64,000 nucleotides of DNA from Candidatus Rokuibacteriota bacterium. Its GTDB lineage: Bacteria; Methylomirabilota; Methylomirabilia; Rokubacteriales; CSP1-6. The DNA lies in contig QHTB01000151.1 in the NCBI GenBank assembly GCA_003220615.1, positions 1-64,000 of the forward strand, written 5' to 3'. The notes beneath the pieces are model-generated. The model made no database searches and had not been told where the DNA came from. It saw only the letters and a list, made by a program, of their open reading frames with translations. Shown in pieces: positions 1 through 8,896 of the stretch; the first letter of the stretch is position 1, and each line of letters opens with the position of its first letter. A program made the translations under genes and the position numbers.

Positions 1-639
1 TTCGCCTCGGTCATGCCTTATGCGCTGGACGCCGAGGGCCGCCCGCTCGTTTTGATCTCGTCGATGGCCGTCCACACGCAGAACCTCCACGGCGACGCGC
101 GTGCCAGCTTGCTCGTGACCCAGCCCGGCGGAGCGAGCGACCCACTTGCTGCCGGCCGCGTGACGCTGATGGGCGAGGCGTCGCGCGCCGGCGACAGCGA
201 TCTGGCTGCCGTCCGCGCCGCCTATCTCGAGCGCCACCCCACCGCGCGGTACTGGGCAGACTTCGACGACTTCAGCTTCTGGAGGCTCGAGGTTTCCGAC
301 GTCTACTTCGTGGGAGGCTTCGCCGCGATGGGATGGGTCGACGCTGCCGACTATCGTCGGTCCCGGCCCGACCCGCTCTCCGACGCGGCGGCCGGGATCA
401 TGGAGCACATGAATCGCGACCACGCCGACGCGCTCGTCGCGTACGCGCGCTTCTTCGCCGGCGCCGAGGCCGACGAAGCGTCGATGACCGCCGTGGATCG
501 GCTCGGCTTCAAGCTGCACCTGCGCCAGGGCGGCCGGCGCTGGAGCACGCGCATCGCGTTTCCGCGCGAGGTGAGGACGGCGGACGACAGCCGCGTCGTG
601 CTCATCGAGATGCTCAAGCAGGCCCGCGGCCAGTCCTGA
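1..639 (+). CDS. HugZ-like split-barrel flavin/haem protein with DUF2470 domain (5' truncated)
   Basis: The frame is already open at base 1 and reads into a typical split-barrel strand (FASVMPYALDAEGRP), so the first Met at position 13 is internal and the true start lies outside the window. The N-terminal half looks like the pyridoxamine-phosphate-oxidase-like barrel. The C-terminal part, from about base 385, carries the DUF2470 pattern IMEHMNRDHADAL. This arrangement is that of HugZ-type proteins, some of which bind and degrade haem, although many homologues are only known as putative FMN or haem binders. The gene is convergent with the next one and overlaps its 3' end by 26 bases. Family assignment is good; the substrate is not known. 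Confidence 0.8.
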   Translation, partial: FASVMPYALDAEGRPLVLISSMAVHTQNLHGDARASLLVTQPGGASDPLAAGRVTLMGEASRAGDSDLAAVRAAYLERHPTARYWADFDDFSFWRLEVSDVYFVGGFAAMGWVDAADYRRSRPDPLSDAAAGIMEHMNRDHADALVAYARFFAGAEADEASMTAVDRLGFKLHLRQGGRRWSTRIAFPREVRTADDSRVVLIEMLKQARGQS

Positions 640-3004
640 TCCGGGCGGCGCGGATCGCCTCCCACACGCGCTGCGGCGTGAGCGGCATGTCGAGATCATC
701 CACTCCGAGCGGCGCCAGCGCGTCGAGGACCGCGCTGACGAAGGCGGCCGGCGCGCCGATCGTTCCCGACTCACCGCAGCCCTTCGCGCCCAGCGGATTG
801 TGGGTGCAGGGCTGGCTCTCGTCCACCTCGGTGGCGAATGACGGGAGCGCGTCGGCGCGCGGCAGCGCGTAGTCCATGAACGAGGCCGAGAGGAGCTGAG
901 CCGTCTCGGCGTCGTACGCGCAGCCTTCGAGCCACGCCTGCCCGAGCCCCTGGGCGAGGCCGCCGTGTACCTGGCCTTCCACGATCATCGGATTGACGAC
1001 GACACCGACGTCGTCCACGACCCAGTAGCCCACGAGCCGGATCTCGCCCGTCTCGGGATCGACCTCGACCTCGGCGACATGCGCCCCGTTGCTGAACGCA
1101 AAGTTCGGCGGGTCGTAGAACACGGATTCTTGAAGACCCGGCTCGACGCCGTCGGGAAGGTTGTGGCCGAGGTGGGCGGCGCGCGCGACTTCGGCGAACC
1201 GCACCTGGCGGTCGGTGCCCACGACGCGAAACGTCCCGTCGCGGAACTCGACGTCCGGCTCGGCGGCTTCCATCACGTGAGCTGCGAGGCGCCGCGCCTT
1301 GGCGAGGACCTTCCGGGCGGCGCCGTCGAGCGCCGAGCCGCCGACGGCGATCGAGCGCGAGCCGAAGGTGCCGGTGCCGTGCGGCACCATGGCCGTGTCG
1401 CCCTCCACGATCTCGATGCGATCGAGGGCGACGCCGAGGCGGTCGGACAGGATCTGTGCGAACGTCGTGGCATGGCCCTGCCCGTGATTGTGAGTCCCGA
1501 GCATGGCGCGCACGCCGCCGGTCGGGTCCACGCGCACCTCGGCCGACTCGAAGAATCCGACACGCGCACCGAGGGCACCCGCCAGGCGCGAGGGCGCCAC
1601 GCCCGATGACTCGACGAAGCACGCGATCCCGAGGCCGCGCCGCCGGCCGTAACGGGCAGCGTCCTGACGCCGCGTCTCGAAGCCGTCGTACTCGGCGGCC
1701 TTCAGCACGCGAGCGAGGATTCGCGGAAAGTCGCCGCAGTCGTATACGGGTCCGATCGGCGTCCGGTACGGCATGGCCTCGGTCGGGATCAGGTTGCGGC
1801 GCCGGATCTCGGCGCGGTCCAGGCCGCACGCGGCCGCCGCGCGATCGGCCAGGCGCTCGAGGACATAACAGGCCTCGGGCCGGCCCGCGCCGCGATAGGC
1901 GTCGGTGGGCAGCGTGCTGGTGAAGACGCCGGTCACCTCCACGTGGATGGCCGGCGTGCGATAGACGCCGGCGAGGAGCGCCGTGTAGATCGCGCTCGGG
2001 ATCGCGGCGCCGAACGTGGACACGTAGGCGCCGATGTTGGCCAGCGTGTGGACGCGCAGCCCCAGGAATCTGCCGTCGCGGTCGAGGGCCAACTCGGCGG
2101 TGGTGAGGTGATCGCGGGATTGGGTATCGGCGACGAAGCTCTCGCTCCGCGTCGCCACCCACTTGATGGAGCGGCCGAGTCGCCGCGCCGCCCACGCCAC
2201 GATCGTCTCCTCCGGGTAGTGCTTGCCCTTGTACCCGAAGCCGCCACCCACGTCCGGCGCGATCACCCGCACGCTGCCCTCGGGAAGACCGAGCTCAACG
2301 GCCACGGCGCGCCGGATGAAGTGAGGGACCTGCGTCGCGGAATAGAGCGTGAGCGCACCGTCGATGGTGTCGGGGACGGCGATGACGGCGCGCGGCTCGA
2401 TGGCGGCTCCGGCCAACCGGTTGTTGATCAGCTCGAGGCGGACGGTGCGCGTGGCCCGGGCGAACGCCGCCTCGACCGCCGCAGCGTCGCCGCGCGTCCA
2501 GCGGAAGCAGACGTTTCCCGGCGCGTCGCCGTGGAGGGCCGGCGCGCCGGTCGCGATCGCGTCGCGGGCGCTGACGACGGCACGCAGCGGCTCGTAGTCG
2601 ATGGCCACGTGCTCGGCGGCGTCAGTCGCCGCCGCGACGCTCTCGGCGATGACCACCGCGACCGGCTCGCCCACGTGACGGACCGCGTCGCGCGCGAGCG
2701 CCCAGCGCGGCGGCTCGGCCATGGGCGGACCGTTCGGAGCCCGGATCGGCCAGAAGCACCGCAGCGGACCCACCTCGTCGGCAGCCATGTCACGGCCGGT
2801 GAGCACGGCCACAACTCCTGACCGGCCCGCGGCGGCCGACGTGTCGAGGGCGACGATGCGCGCGTGGGCGTGAGGCGAGCGCACGATGTGACACGCGAGC
2901 TCGCCCGGCACGGTGAGGTTGGCGACGAAGCGCCCGCGCCCCGTCAGAAAGCGCGGGTCCTCGCGTCTGCGGACAGCCGCGCCGATGCCTTCGCGTCGCG
3001 GCAC
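614..3004 (-). CDS. Xanthine dehydrogenase family molybdopterin-binding subunit (CoxL/form II type), orphan
   Basis: This is a large molybdenum-cofactor hydroxylase subunit of 796 residues. It begins with the usual hammerhead segment (RREDPRFLTGRGRF, near residue 9) and has the cofactor loop DVGGGFGYKG, the loop AYRGAGR near residue 368, GQGHATTF, and the catalytic-Glu motif GCGESG near residue 743. AYRGAGR rather than AYXCSFR marks it as form II or general hydroxylase type, not the respiratory CO dehydrogenase. I chose the GTG four bases after the stop of the upstream cupin gene; the longer reading frame would run back into that gene. No FeS or FAD subunit lies nearby, so its partners must be elsewhere. 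The neighbouring ring-cleavage genes make an aromatic or N-heterocyclic substrate plausible, by inference. Confidence 0.88.
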   Translation of the reverse strand: MPRREGIGAAVRRREDPRFLTGRGRFVANLTVPGELACHIVRSPHAHARIVALDTSAAAGRSGVVAVLTGRDMAADEVGPLRCFWPIRAPNGPPMAEPPRWALARDAVRHVGEPVAVVIAESVAAATDAAEHVAIDYEPLRAVVSARDAIATGAPALHGDAPGNVCFRWTRGDAAAVEAAFARATRTVRLELINNRLAGAAIEPRAVIAVPDTIDGALTLYSATQVPHFIRRAVAVELGLPEGSVRVIAPDVGGGFGYKGKHYPEETIVAWAARRLGRSIKWVATRSESFVADTQSRDHLTTAELALDRDGRFLGLRVHTLANIGAYVSTFGAAIPSAIYTALLAGVYRTPAIHVEVTGVFTSTLPTDAYRGAGRPEACYVLERLADRAAAACGLDRAEIRRRNLIPTEAMPYRTPIGPVYDCGDFPRILARVLKAAEYDGFETRRQDAARYGRRRGLGIACFVESSGVAPSRLAGALGARVGFFESAEVRVDPTGGVRAMLGTHNHGQGHATTFAQILSDRLGVALDRIEIVEGDTAMVPHGTGTFGSRSIAVGGSALDGAARKVLAKARRLAAHVMEAAEPDVEFRDGTFRVVGTDRQVRFAEVARAAHLGHNLPDGVEPGLQESVFYDPPNFAFSNGAHVAEVEVDPETGEIRLVGYWVVDDVGVVVNPMIVEGQVHGGLAQGLGQAWLEGCAYDAETAQLLSASFMDYALPRADALPSFATEVDESQPCTHNPLGAKGCGESGTIGAPAAFVSAVLDALAPLGVDDLDMPLTPQRVWEAIRAARIRTGRGPA

Positions 3005-3008
3005 TGCG

Positions 3009-3983
3009 CTAACCGAGCTCCTCGCGGAGCAGCTCGAGACGCTCGTACACGGCACGGTCGGTGACGACGAACAGGTCGGCGTTGCCGCCACGCGCCTGGT
3101 GCGAGGCCCACGTCCAGTGCGGGATCGTGAAGACGTCGTGCTTCGACCACTCGAACGTCGCGTCGCCGATCGTCGAGCGGCCCTCGCCTTCGACGACCAG
3201 ACAGACGGCGTTGTGCGTCGTCCGTTTCCTCCGGCTCGAGACGCCAGGGGTGAGGCGCACCGCGTAGCAGTCGAGCGTGGGCATGACGCTGCCGCCCGTC
3301 AGTGGATCGACGTAGCGCACGGTCAGCGTGTCGTCGGCGCCGGGTGACACCTCACCGAGCCGGCGACGAGTGACCTCACCGGAATGGCGATAGCCGGACT
3401 CGTTGCCTTCGTCCACCTTGAAGAACTCTGCGTCGTCGCGGCGGCCGGGCTCGAAGAAGCTCGCGTCGAGCGTGTTGATCAGCGGCATGTTGGCGGCGTC
3501 GAACCAGATGGTCCGGTGATCGCTCTCGTTGATGTGGCCGTGCCAGCACAGCGGCGGCGTGAGGATGAGGTCGCCGGGGCGCATGGCGAGCCGCCGGCCG
3601 TTGACGACGGTGACCGCGCCCTCGGCACGCGTCGAGAACCGGATGGCGGCCGCCGTGTGGCGGTGAGGCACCGCGTGATCGCCAGGCTCGAGCACCGTGA
3701 AGGCCGCGATGAGATTGCTCGTGGTCACGGTCGCCCCACCGAAGGCGGGGTTGGCGAGGATGATCGCGCGACGCTCGACGTCGTCGATGGGCACTTCCGC
3801 GGCCGCTCGCGCCGTGAGCGGCTCGAGGTCGCGCCAGCGCCAGAGAAAGGGCGCGTCCGGCGCGTTCGGCGCGACGGGCGTGATCCGCTTGTAGCGGTCC
3901 CACAGCGGATGGAAGTTCGCGGACTCGAGTGTCGAGATGAGCGCGGCGTCCGGTCGCTCAGCGGTCGAGACGAGCTTGGCCAT
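3009..3983 (-). CDS. Gentisate 1,2-dioxygenase-like double cupin
   Basis: The 324-residue protein resembles gentisate 1,2-dioxygenases, Fe(II) enzymes that open the ring of 2,5-dihydroxybenzoate. The first cupin shows PHRHTAAAIRF with His107 and His109. A third candidate ligand, His148 in CWHGH, lies 39 residues further on, as expected for the family's metal site. A second cupin near residues 230-310 includes TTHNAVCLVVEGEGRS. The start is an ATG at 3983, close behind the ABC transporter genes on the same strand, and the stop is five bases before the molybdopterin subunit. The real substrate could be a related hydroxylated aromatic or heterocyclic acid, because the protein sits in a NicX locus. 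Confidence 0.75.
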   Translation of the reverse strand: MAKLVSTAERPDAALISTLESANFHPLWDRYKRITPVAPNAPDAPFLWRWRDLEPLTARAAAEVPIDDVERRAIILANPAFGGATVTTSNLIAAFTVLEPGDHAVPHRHTAAAIRFSTRAEGAVTVVNGRRLAMRPGDLILTPPLCWHGHINESDHRTIWFDAANMPLINTLDASFFEPGRRDDAEFFKVDEGNESGYRHSGEVTRRRLGEVSPGADDTLTVRYVDPLTGGSVMPTLDCYAVRLTPGVSSRRKRTTHNAVCLVVEGEGRSTIGDATFEWSKHDVFTIPHWTWASHQARGGNADLFVVTDRAVYERLELLREELG

Positions 3984-3992
3984 GGCGTCTCC

Positions 3993-4922
3993 TCAGCTCC
4001 GCGTGACGCGACTGATCGCGTCGTCCACGTTCGCGGGATCGATGATCACGTGCTTGATGAAGACGCGCTGTTCGGTGCGCTCGCCCTTGAGATAGGCGGC
4101 CAGCACGTCGACGCCCAGCCGGCCCCAGAGCACGGGGTTCAGCTCGACCGTCATCCCCACGTTGCCGTCCTTCACGGCTTTGAGCGCAGGCGGCACGCCG
4201 TTCATCCCCGTCACGATCGTCTTGCCGACCCGCCCGCTCGCCGCCACCGCCTGGGCCGCGCCGAGCGCGACGTCGTCGTTGGCCGTGTAGATGGCCGCCA
4301 GGTCCGGGTGCGCCACGAGCGCGTCCTCGGCCACCTTGAGGCCACGCTCGCGCGTGAGCGCGCCTTCGTTGCGCGCGACCACGCTGATACCCGGATACTT
4401 GGCCATCACCTCCAGATAGCCCTCGTTGAGATTGCGGAACGTCGGCGCGCCGGGCGGCCCGCTGATCATCGCGACCTTGCCCTTGCCGCCGATGCGCTGG
4501 GCCGTCCAGCTCGCGATGTCGCGGCCGATCTGTTTCTCGTCCATGGCGACGTGCAGCGTCTGGTTCGGCGACGCGGACCCGCGCGCGATGGAGATGATCG
4601 GGATCTTGGCCTGGGCCGCCGCGTCGTAGGCGGCATTGACGCCGACCGCATCGATGGGCGAGATCAGCACGCCTTTGACGCCCCTGGCGAGCAGGTCCTG
4701 AACGCCGTTGATCTGGCGCAGCTTGTCCTCGTTGGACGAAACGTAGGCGACCTGCCAGCCGAGCTCCTGAGCGCGCGCGCGGATGCCCTTGAGCATGGCG
4801 ATGTAGAACGGGTTGTCGTCCTGCGGGAGCGACACGCCGATCGTCACCGGCTGCGCCGTCACCGGCAGCACGGCGAGGCCGAGCATCGTCATCACCAGGG
4901 ATACGGCGAGAAGCTGCTTCAT
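3993..4922 (-). CDS. Ribose/autoinducer-type ABC transporter periplasmic substrate-binding protein
   Basis: This secreted binding protein (309 residues) captures the ligand of the ABC importer encoded just upstream. A signal peptide is visible (MKQLLAVSLVMTMLGLAVL, cleavage near VTAQP). The mature part follows the Peripla_BP_4 fold: IGVSLPQDDNPFYIAMLKGI, the lacI-like GVLISPIDAVG segment, and TANDDVALGAAQA. The ATG at 4922 was chosen because AAGGAG stands about seven bases in front of it; the longer frame to 4967 has no such site. Family members bind sugars, AI-2, purines or polyols. The flanking ring-cleavage genes suggest an aromatic or heteroaromatic acid instead, but that is inference. 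Confidence 0.85.
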   Translation of the reverse strand: MKQLLAVSLVMTMLGLAVLPVTAQPVTIGVSLPQDDNPFYIAMLKGIRARAQELGWQVAYVSSNEDKLRQINGVQDLLARGVKGVLISPIDAVGVNAAYDAAAQAKIPIISIARGSASPNQTLHVAMDEKQIGRDIASWTAQRIGGKGKVAMISGPPGAPTFRNLNEGYLEVMAKYPGISVVARNEGALTRERGLKVAEDALVAHPDLAAIYTANDDVALGAAQAVAASGRVGKTIVTGMNGVPPALKAVKDGNVGMTVELNPVLWGRLGVDVLAAYLKGERTEQRVFIKHVIIDPANVDDAISRVTRS

Positions 4923-4982
4923 CAGTCGTCTCCTTGCTCTGTGGTCACCGCTGCGCTCTGCGCTCATCGCGGCGCCTGGCCG

Positions 4983-5954
4983 TCACCGCCGCCTGAGCCC
5001 GCCGACCGCCGCCGCCGCGATGATGACGCCGCCGATTGCGACGCGCTGCCAGTACGAATCGACGTTGAGCAGGTTCAGGGCGTTGCCCAGGACCACCATG
5101 ATAAAGACGCCGATCACGCTCTTGTAGAGCTGGCCTTCCCCGCCGTGGAGCCCGGCGCCGCCCAGCACGACGGCCGCGATCGCCGTGAGCTCGTAGAATT
5201 CGCCCGCGGTCGGCTGACCCGATTGAAGCCGTGCCGCGAGCATTACGCCCGCCACGCCGGCCAGGAGCCCGCACCAGGCATACGTCGACGTGACGATCAC
5301 GTTCACCCGGATCCCTGAGAGATACGCCGCATCTCGGTTGCCGCCGGTGGCGAAGATCTTCCTTCCGTAGGGCGTGAGGTTCAGCACGCCCGAGAGCACG
5401 GCCAGGAGGATCGCCGGCACCCACACGAGGTCGTGAACGCCGAGCACGCGCTCGGCGCCGAAGCGGACGAACGCGTCGGGCAGCCCGAACGCTCCGGAGA
5501 TCGCCTGGCCGCCGGTGAGCAGGAACACCACGCCGCGGATCAGCACCATCGTCCCCAGCGTCGTGATGAACGGGTTCACGTTGAGCGCCGTGATGGCGAG
5601 GCCGTTGGCGAGCCCGACCAGAGCGCCTGCGGCGATACCGGCCGCCACGCCGGCCGCGATGGTCGTCTTCAGCATGACCAGGGCGGCGACGCATCCGGAC
5701 AGCGCCGCCACCGAGCCGACCGAGAGATCGAAGCCGCCGGCCACGATCACGAACGTCATCCCCATGGCGATGACCGACATGATCGAAGATTGCAGCAGCA
5801 GGTTCGTCAGGTTGATGGACGAGAGGAACCGGTCGGTCAGCAGGCTCGTGACGGCGGCGAGAGCGAGCAGCGTGACGAGGGGAAGCTGACCCGTGAGCGT
5901 CATCCGTCGCAGCCCAAGTGGCGCCTGCGGCGCGGCCTTGGCGTCGGTGCTCAC
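4983..5954 (-). CDS. RbsC-type ABC transporter permease
   Basis: A polytopic inner-membrane protein of 323 residues belonging to the BPD_transp_2 family. Roughly eight to ten hydrophobic segments are visible, beginning with LVTLLALAAVTSLLTDRF. The family signature GGFDLSVGSVAALSG is near residue 70, and the EAA-like cytoplasmic region PYGRKIFATGGNRDAA is near residue 200. It would form the channel for the binding protein encoded 60 bases downstream and be driven by the ATPase gene ending at 5958, three bases upstream of this start. Gene order ATPase, permease, binding protein on one strand is typical for this importer class. Confidence 0.88.
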   Translation of the reverse strand: MSTDAKAAPQAPLGLRRMTLTGQLPLVTLLALAAVTSLLTDRFLSSINLTNLLLQSSIMSVIAMGMTFVIVAGGFDLSVGSVAALSGCVAALVMLKTTIAAGVAAGIAAGALVGLANGLAITALNVNPFITTLGTMVLIRGVVFLLTGGQAISGAFGLPDAFVRFGAERVLGVHDLVWVPAILLAVLSGVLNLTPYGRKIFATGGNRDAAYLSGIRVNVIVTSTYAWCGLLAGVAGVMLAARLQSGQPTAGEFYELTAIAAVVLGGAGLHGGEGQLYKSVIGVFIMVVLGNALNLLNVDSYWQRVAIGGVIIAAAAVGGLRRR

Positions 5955-5957
5955 GCG

Positions 5958-7412
5958 TCAGCCCTCAAGCGCCGTCCGGAGATGGCGCTCGGTCAGGCCA
6001 CCCGCAGGCAGCCAGGCCACGACGGCGCCCTGGCGCATCGCCAGCACGGCGTCGCTCGTGGACAGCACCTCGCTGAAGTCCGTCGATGCGAAGACCACGC
6101 CGCCGCCTCGCGCGGCGAACTCACGGATGAGACGCTGGATCTGACCCTTGGCCTTGACGTCGATCCCCTGGGTCGGCTCGTCGAGCAGGAGCACGGTGAC
6201 CTCGGCAGCCAGCCAGCGCGCGAAGAGCAGCTTCTGCTGGTTGCCGCCCGAGAGCTCACGGACCGGACGATCAGGGTCGCGAGGGCGGATGTCGAGAGCG
6301 TCCATCAGCGCGCTCACGATGGCGTCGGCGGCGGCGCGGCTCCACCACACTCCGCCGGGGCCCCGGCCGGCGCGGTCGAGAGCGGCGAGCAAGATGTTGT
6401 CGCGAACGCTCGCGCCCTGGACGATGCCCTGAGCGCGGTCGGCGCCGACGTACCCGAGGCCGGCCTCGACCCCGTCGGCGGGCCGACGGAGCAGTCGGCG
6501 GCGGTCGCCGCGTTCCACGGTGATCCTGCCCGCGGCGCCGAAGAGACGGCGCAGGACGCGGTCGGCGCCGCTGCCGAGGAGCCCGGCGATCGCCAGGACC
6601 TCGCCCCCGGCGACGCTGACGCCCTCGCCAGCGAGGAGCGGCGTGCCGACCGGCCGGCGTCGATCCACGCTCGTCGCCTCGACGTCACGGCCCGTGATGT
6701 GACGCACGAGGCTCGTGAGATCGAAGGCCGACCGCTCGATCGTCGCCACGGCCCGGCCGTCGCGGAGCACCGTGCACCGGTCGCCCAGCTCGAGGACCTC
6801 CTCGAGGCGGTGCGAGATGTAGATGATCCCGACGCCGTCACGCTTCAGCGCGGCGATCGTCTCGAAGAGCCGGCGGACTTCGCGCGCCTCGAGGGCGGCG
6901 GTCGGCTCGTCGAGGATCAGCACGCGCGCGCGGCGGCTCAGGGCTCGCGCGATCGCCACGAGCTGGCGCTCGGCGTGCGCCAGCGCATCGACGCGGATGT
7001 CGGGGTCGCCGCGGAAGCCGAGACGGGCGAGCAGGACACCCGCCCGCTCGTACATCGACCGCCGATCGACCACCGGGAGGCCGAGCCGCCGCCGGAAGGG
7101 CAGGTGACCGAGCATCACGTTCTCCGCCACCGAGAGCGCGGGGACCAGGCGCAGCTCCTGCGGGATCAACGCGAGCCCGGCGCCGAGCGCCTCGCGCGGG
7201 TCGCCGAATCGGCGAGCGACACCATCCACGAAGATGCGTCCGGTGTCGGCCTGGTGGATGCCGGCGAGGATCTTGATCAGCGTGGATTTGCCGGCGCCGT
7301 TCTCGCCGACGATCGCGTGGACTTCGCCCGCTGCGAGCTCGAGCGAGACCTGGTCGAGAGCCTGAGTGGCGAAGAAGCGCTTGCTGAGCCGCTCGGCGAC
7401 GACCACCGTCAC
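5958..7412 (-). CDS. RbsA/MglA-type double ABC ATP-binding protein
   Basis: The 484-residue protein has two ATPase domains in tandem, as in sugar importers of the CUT2 class. Domain 1 has Walker A GENGAGKST, a signature-like stretch before ALSRRARVLILDEPTAAL, and a switch region ending YISHRLEEVLELGDR. Domain 2 starts near residue 250, has the usual degenerate P-loop (GLLGSGADRVLRRLFG), the signature LSGGNQQKLLFARWLA and Walker B VLLLDEPTQGID. The GTG start at 7412 overlaps the stop of the NicX-like gene (GTGA), implying coupled translation; the much longer open frame upstream is a shadow of that gene. It energises the permease and binding protein encoded downstream. Confidence 0.9.
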   Translation of the reverse strand: MTVVVAERLSKRFFATQALDQVSLELAAGEVHAIVGENGAGKSTLIKILAGIHQADTGRIFVDGVARRFGDPREALGAGLALIPQELRLVPALSVAENVMLGHLPFRRRLGLPVVDRRSMYERAGVLLARLGFRGDPDIRVDALAHAERQLVAIARALSRRARVLILDEPTAALEAREVRRLFETIAALKRDGVGIIYISHRLEEVLELGDRCTVLRDGRAVATIERSAFDLTSLVRHITGRDVEATSVDRRRPVGTPLLAGEGVSVAGGEVLAIAGLLGSGADRVLRRLFGAAGRITVERGDRRRLLRRPADGVEAGLGYVGADRAQGIVQGASVRDNILLAALDRAGRGPGGVWWSRAAADAIVSALMDALDIRPRDPDRPVRELSGGNQQKLLFARWLAAEVTVLLLDEPTQGIDVKAKGQIQRLIREFAARGGGVVFASTDFSEVLSTSDAVLAMRQGAVVAWLPAGGLTERHLRTALEG

Positions 7413-8473
7413 CGCGCGACGCGCGGCACGATCATCTTGGGATCGACGACCCGTCCGCGCTCGATGATGACGTCGCCGTCGAGCATCACCGTGCAGTCCC
7501 GCATCGGCACGTCGTAGTGTCCCTTCGTGGCTCGGTTGCCGCCGCCCTGGGTGTTGGGGCCGGTCGAGAACAGGAAGTTGCCGGCGAACGCGCGCGCCCC
7601 GGCGTGATGGCGATCGGGCTCGTCTCCGTGGAGCGCGATGTCGTACCAGCGCGCCTGGGGATTGAGGCCCCAGCCGAGGTGCGACACCGCGTGGCCGTCC
7701 AGGTCGTCCGGCGACTGGCGATTGTCGTCGAGCCACTCGGTCATGAGCTTGGCGTCGAGGCCGCCCTCGATCTTGCGGATGAAGCCGCCCGCGATGTGCA
7801 GTCGGACCTCGTCGTGGACGTAGCGGCAGTACGGCAGGACGACGACGTCGCCCGGCTGCAGCACGACCACGCCATGCGCCGAGCCCTCGTTGGGAAACGT
7901 GTGCACCATGCCGGCGCCCCAGTGGTCGAAGCGTCCCGGTAATTCGGCAAACCCGTACTGCGCCATCACAGGGTACGCGCCGCACTGCACGCTCAGATCG
8001 GTGCCGGCGTCGCTCACGACGCGCATGACCCGGGCGCGGGCCAGCCGCTGCTCGGCGTGAAGCACGGCGTCCTTGAGACCGGGGGGCGACATCAGCCGCT
8101 CGAGGTCGTCGGGCCCGTCGATGATCATCAGCACGCGCGTGCCTGCGGATCTCACCTCGGCGAGCCACCTCGTGAAGAGGGGAATGTGCAGGCAGATCAA
8201 AAGATCGATCGCCTTGAGCGCGTCCACCGTGCCCTTGCACCGGCCGACGGTGGCCACGCCCACGCGGTCCCAGGAGGGCACCGCGTTCACGCACATCTCG
8301 TAGATGTCGGCGCCGAGCGCCTGGGCGGCGGCGAAGGCCGCCGAGACGTACTCGCGGCGCGAGGCCAGATCGCTGAGGACGGTGATCGTCTCACCCGGAC
8401 GCACGTTGCACAGCTCGAGCTCGGCGCGGAAGAGGGAGGCGAGCGTGGCCGGATTGAGGATCTGAGGTCGCAT
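7409..8473 (-). CDS. NicX-like 2,5-dihydroxypyridine 5,6-dioxygenase
   Basis: The 354-residue protein closely resembles NicX, the non-haem iron enzyme that opens 2,5-dihydroxypyridine to N-formylmaleamate in nicotinate breakdown; the fold is related to M29 aminopeptidases. Shared stretches include GRFDHWGAGMVHTFPNEGS and GNFLFSTGPNT. His265 (SHLGWGL) and His319/Asp321 (GHYDVP) correspond to the two His and one Asp iron ligands described for the Pseudomonas putida enzyme. The ATG at 8473 has GGAGG seven bases upstream, and the longer frame to 8539 lacks support. It is the first gene of a minus-strand operon with an ABC importer, a gentisate-dioxygenase-like cupin and a molybdopterin hydroxylase. 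The exact pyridine or aromatic substrate is unproven. Confidence 0.78.
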   Translation of the reverse strand: MRPQILNPATLASLFRAELELCNVRPGETITVLSDLASRREYVSAAFAAAQALGADIYEMCVNAVPSWDRVGVATVGRCKGTVDALKAIDLLICLHIPLFTRWLAEVRSAGTRVLMIIDGPDDLERLMSPPGLKDAVLHAEQRLARARVMRVVSDAGTDLSVQCGAYPVMAQYGFAELPGRFDHWGAGMVHTFPNEGSAHGVVVLQPGDVVVLPYCRYVHDEVRLHIAGGFIRKIEGGLDAKLMTEWLDDNRQSPDDLDGHAVSHLGWGLNPQARWYDIALHGDEPDRHHAGARAFAGNFLFSTGPNTQGGGNRATKGHYDVPMRDCTVMLDGDVIIERGRVVDPKMIVPRVAR

Positions 8474-8580
8474 CCAAGACCTCCGAGTGCCGGGATGATG
8501 CGCGCGCGGGCCGCTGGAAGTCAACTTGACACGTTTCACCGTTCGGCACTAGCGTACGCAGCACATCCCAGGAGGCCACG

Positions 8581-8895
8581 ATGATCCGCGTCAGCGTGCT
8601 GTACGCCAACGAGCCCGGGAAGAAGTTCGATCACGACTACTACAAGAACCGCCACATGCGGCTGGTGAGCGAGCGGCTCAAGGACGCCGGGCTCGTCCGC
8701 TACGAGGTCGACAAGGGCATCGCGGGCGGCGCTCCCGGTGCACCGGCGCCGTTCATCAGCGCCGGCCATCTCTACTTCAACTCGCTCGCCGATTTCCAGA
8801 AGGGGATGGGCGCCCACGGCAAGGAGCTGATGGCCGACATCCCGAACTACACGAACATCGCGCCGCAGATCCAGATCAGCGAGGTCGTGGCGTAG
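8581..8895 (+). CDS. EthD-domain small protein
   Basis: A 104-residue protein of the EthD family, dimeric alpha/beta ferredoxin-like proteins often found beside catabolic oxidation genes and sometimes required for them without a known reaction. Typical features are the opening MIRVSVLYAN, the FDHDYYKNRHM segment and a final strand IQISEVVA. A strong AGGAGG lies seven bases before the ATG. It is divergent from the NicX operon across a 107-base gap, and the flavoprotein gene begins one base after its stop, so those two are translated together. Its job is probably accessory to that flavoprotein or to the degradation pathway. Confidence 0.8.
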   Translation: MIRVSVLYANEPGKKFDHDYYKNRHMRLVSERLKDAGLVRYEVDKGIAGGAPGAPAPFISAGHLYFNSLADFQKGMGAHGKELMADIPNYTNIAPQIQISEVVA

Positions 8896-8896
8896 C

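Noticed and set aside
614-3004. Calling the subunit a CO dehydrogenase (coxL form I)
   Set aside because: The active-site loop is AYRGAGR, not AYXCSFR, and small subunits are absent.
5433-7517. A 694-residue plus-strand frame opposite the ABC genes
   Set aside because: Composition is typical antisense shadow (Asp, Arg, His, Glu rich) and the opposite strand encodes clear ABC permease and ATPase domains.
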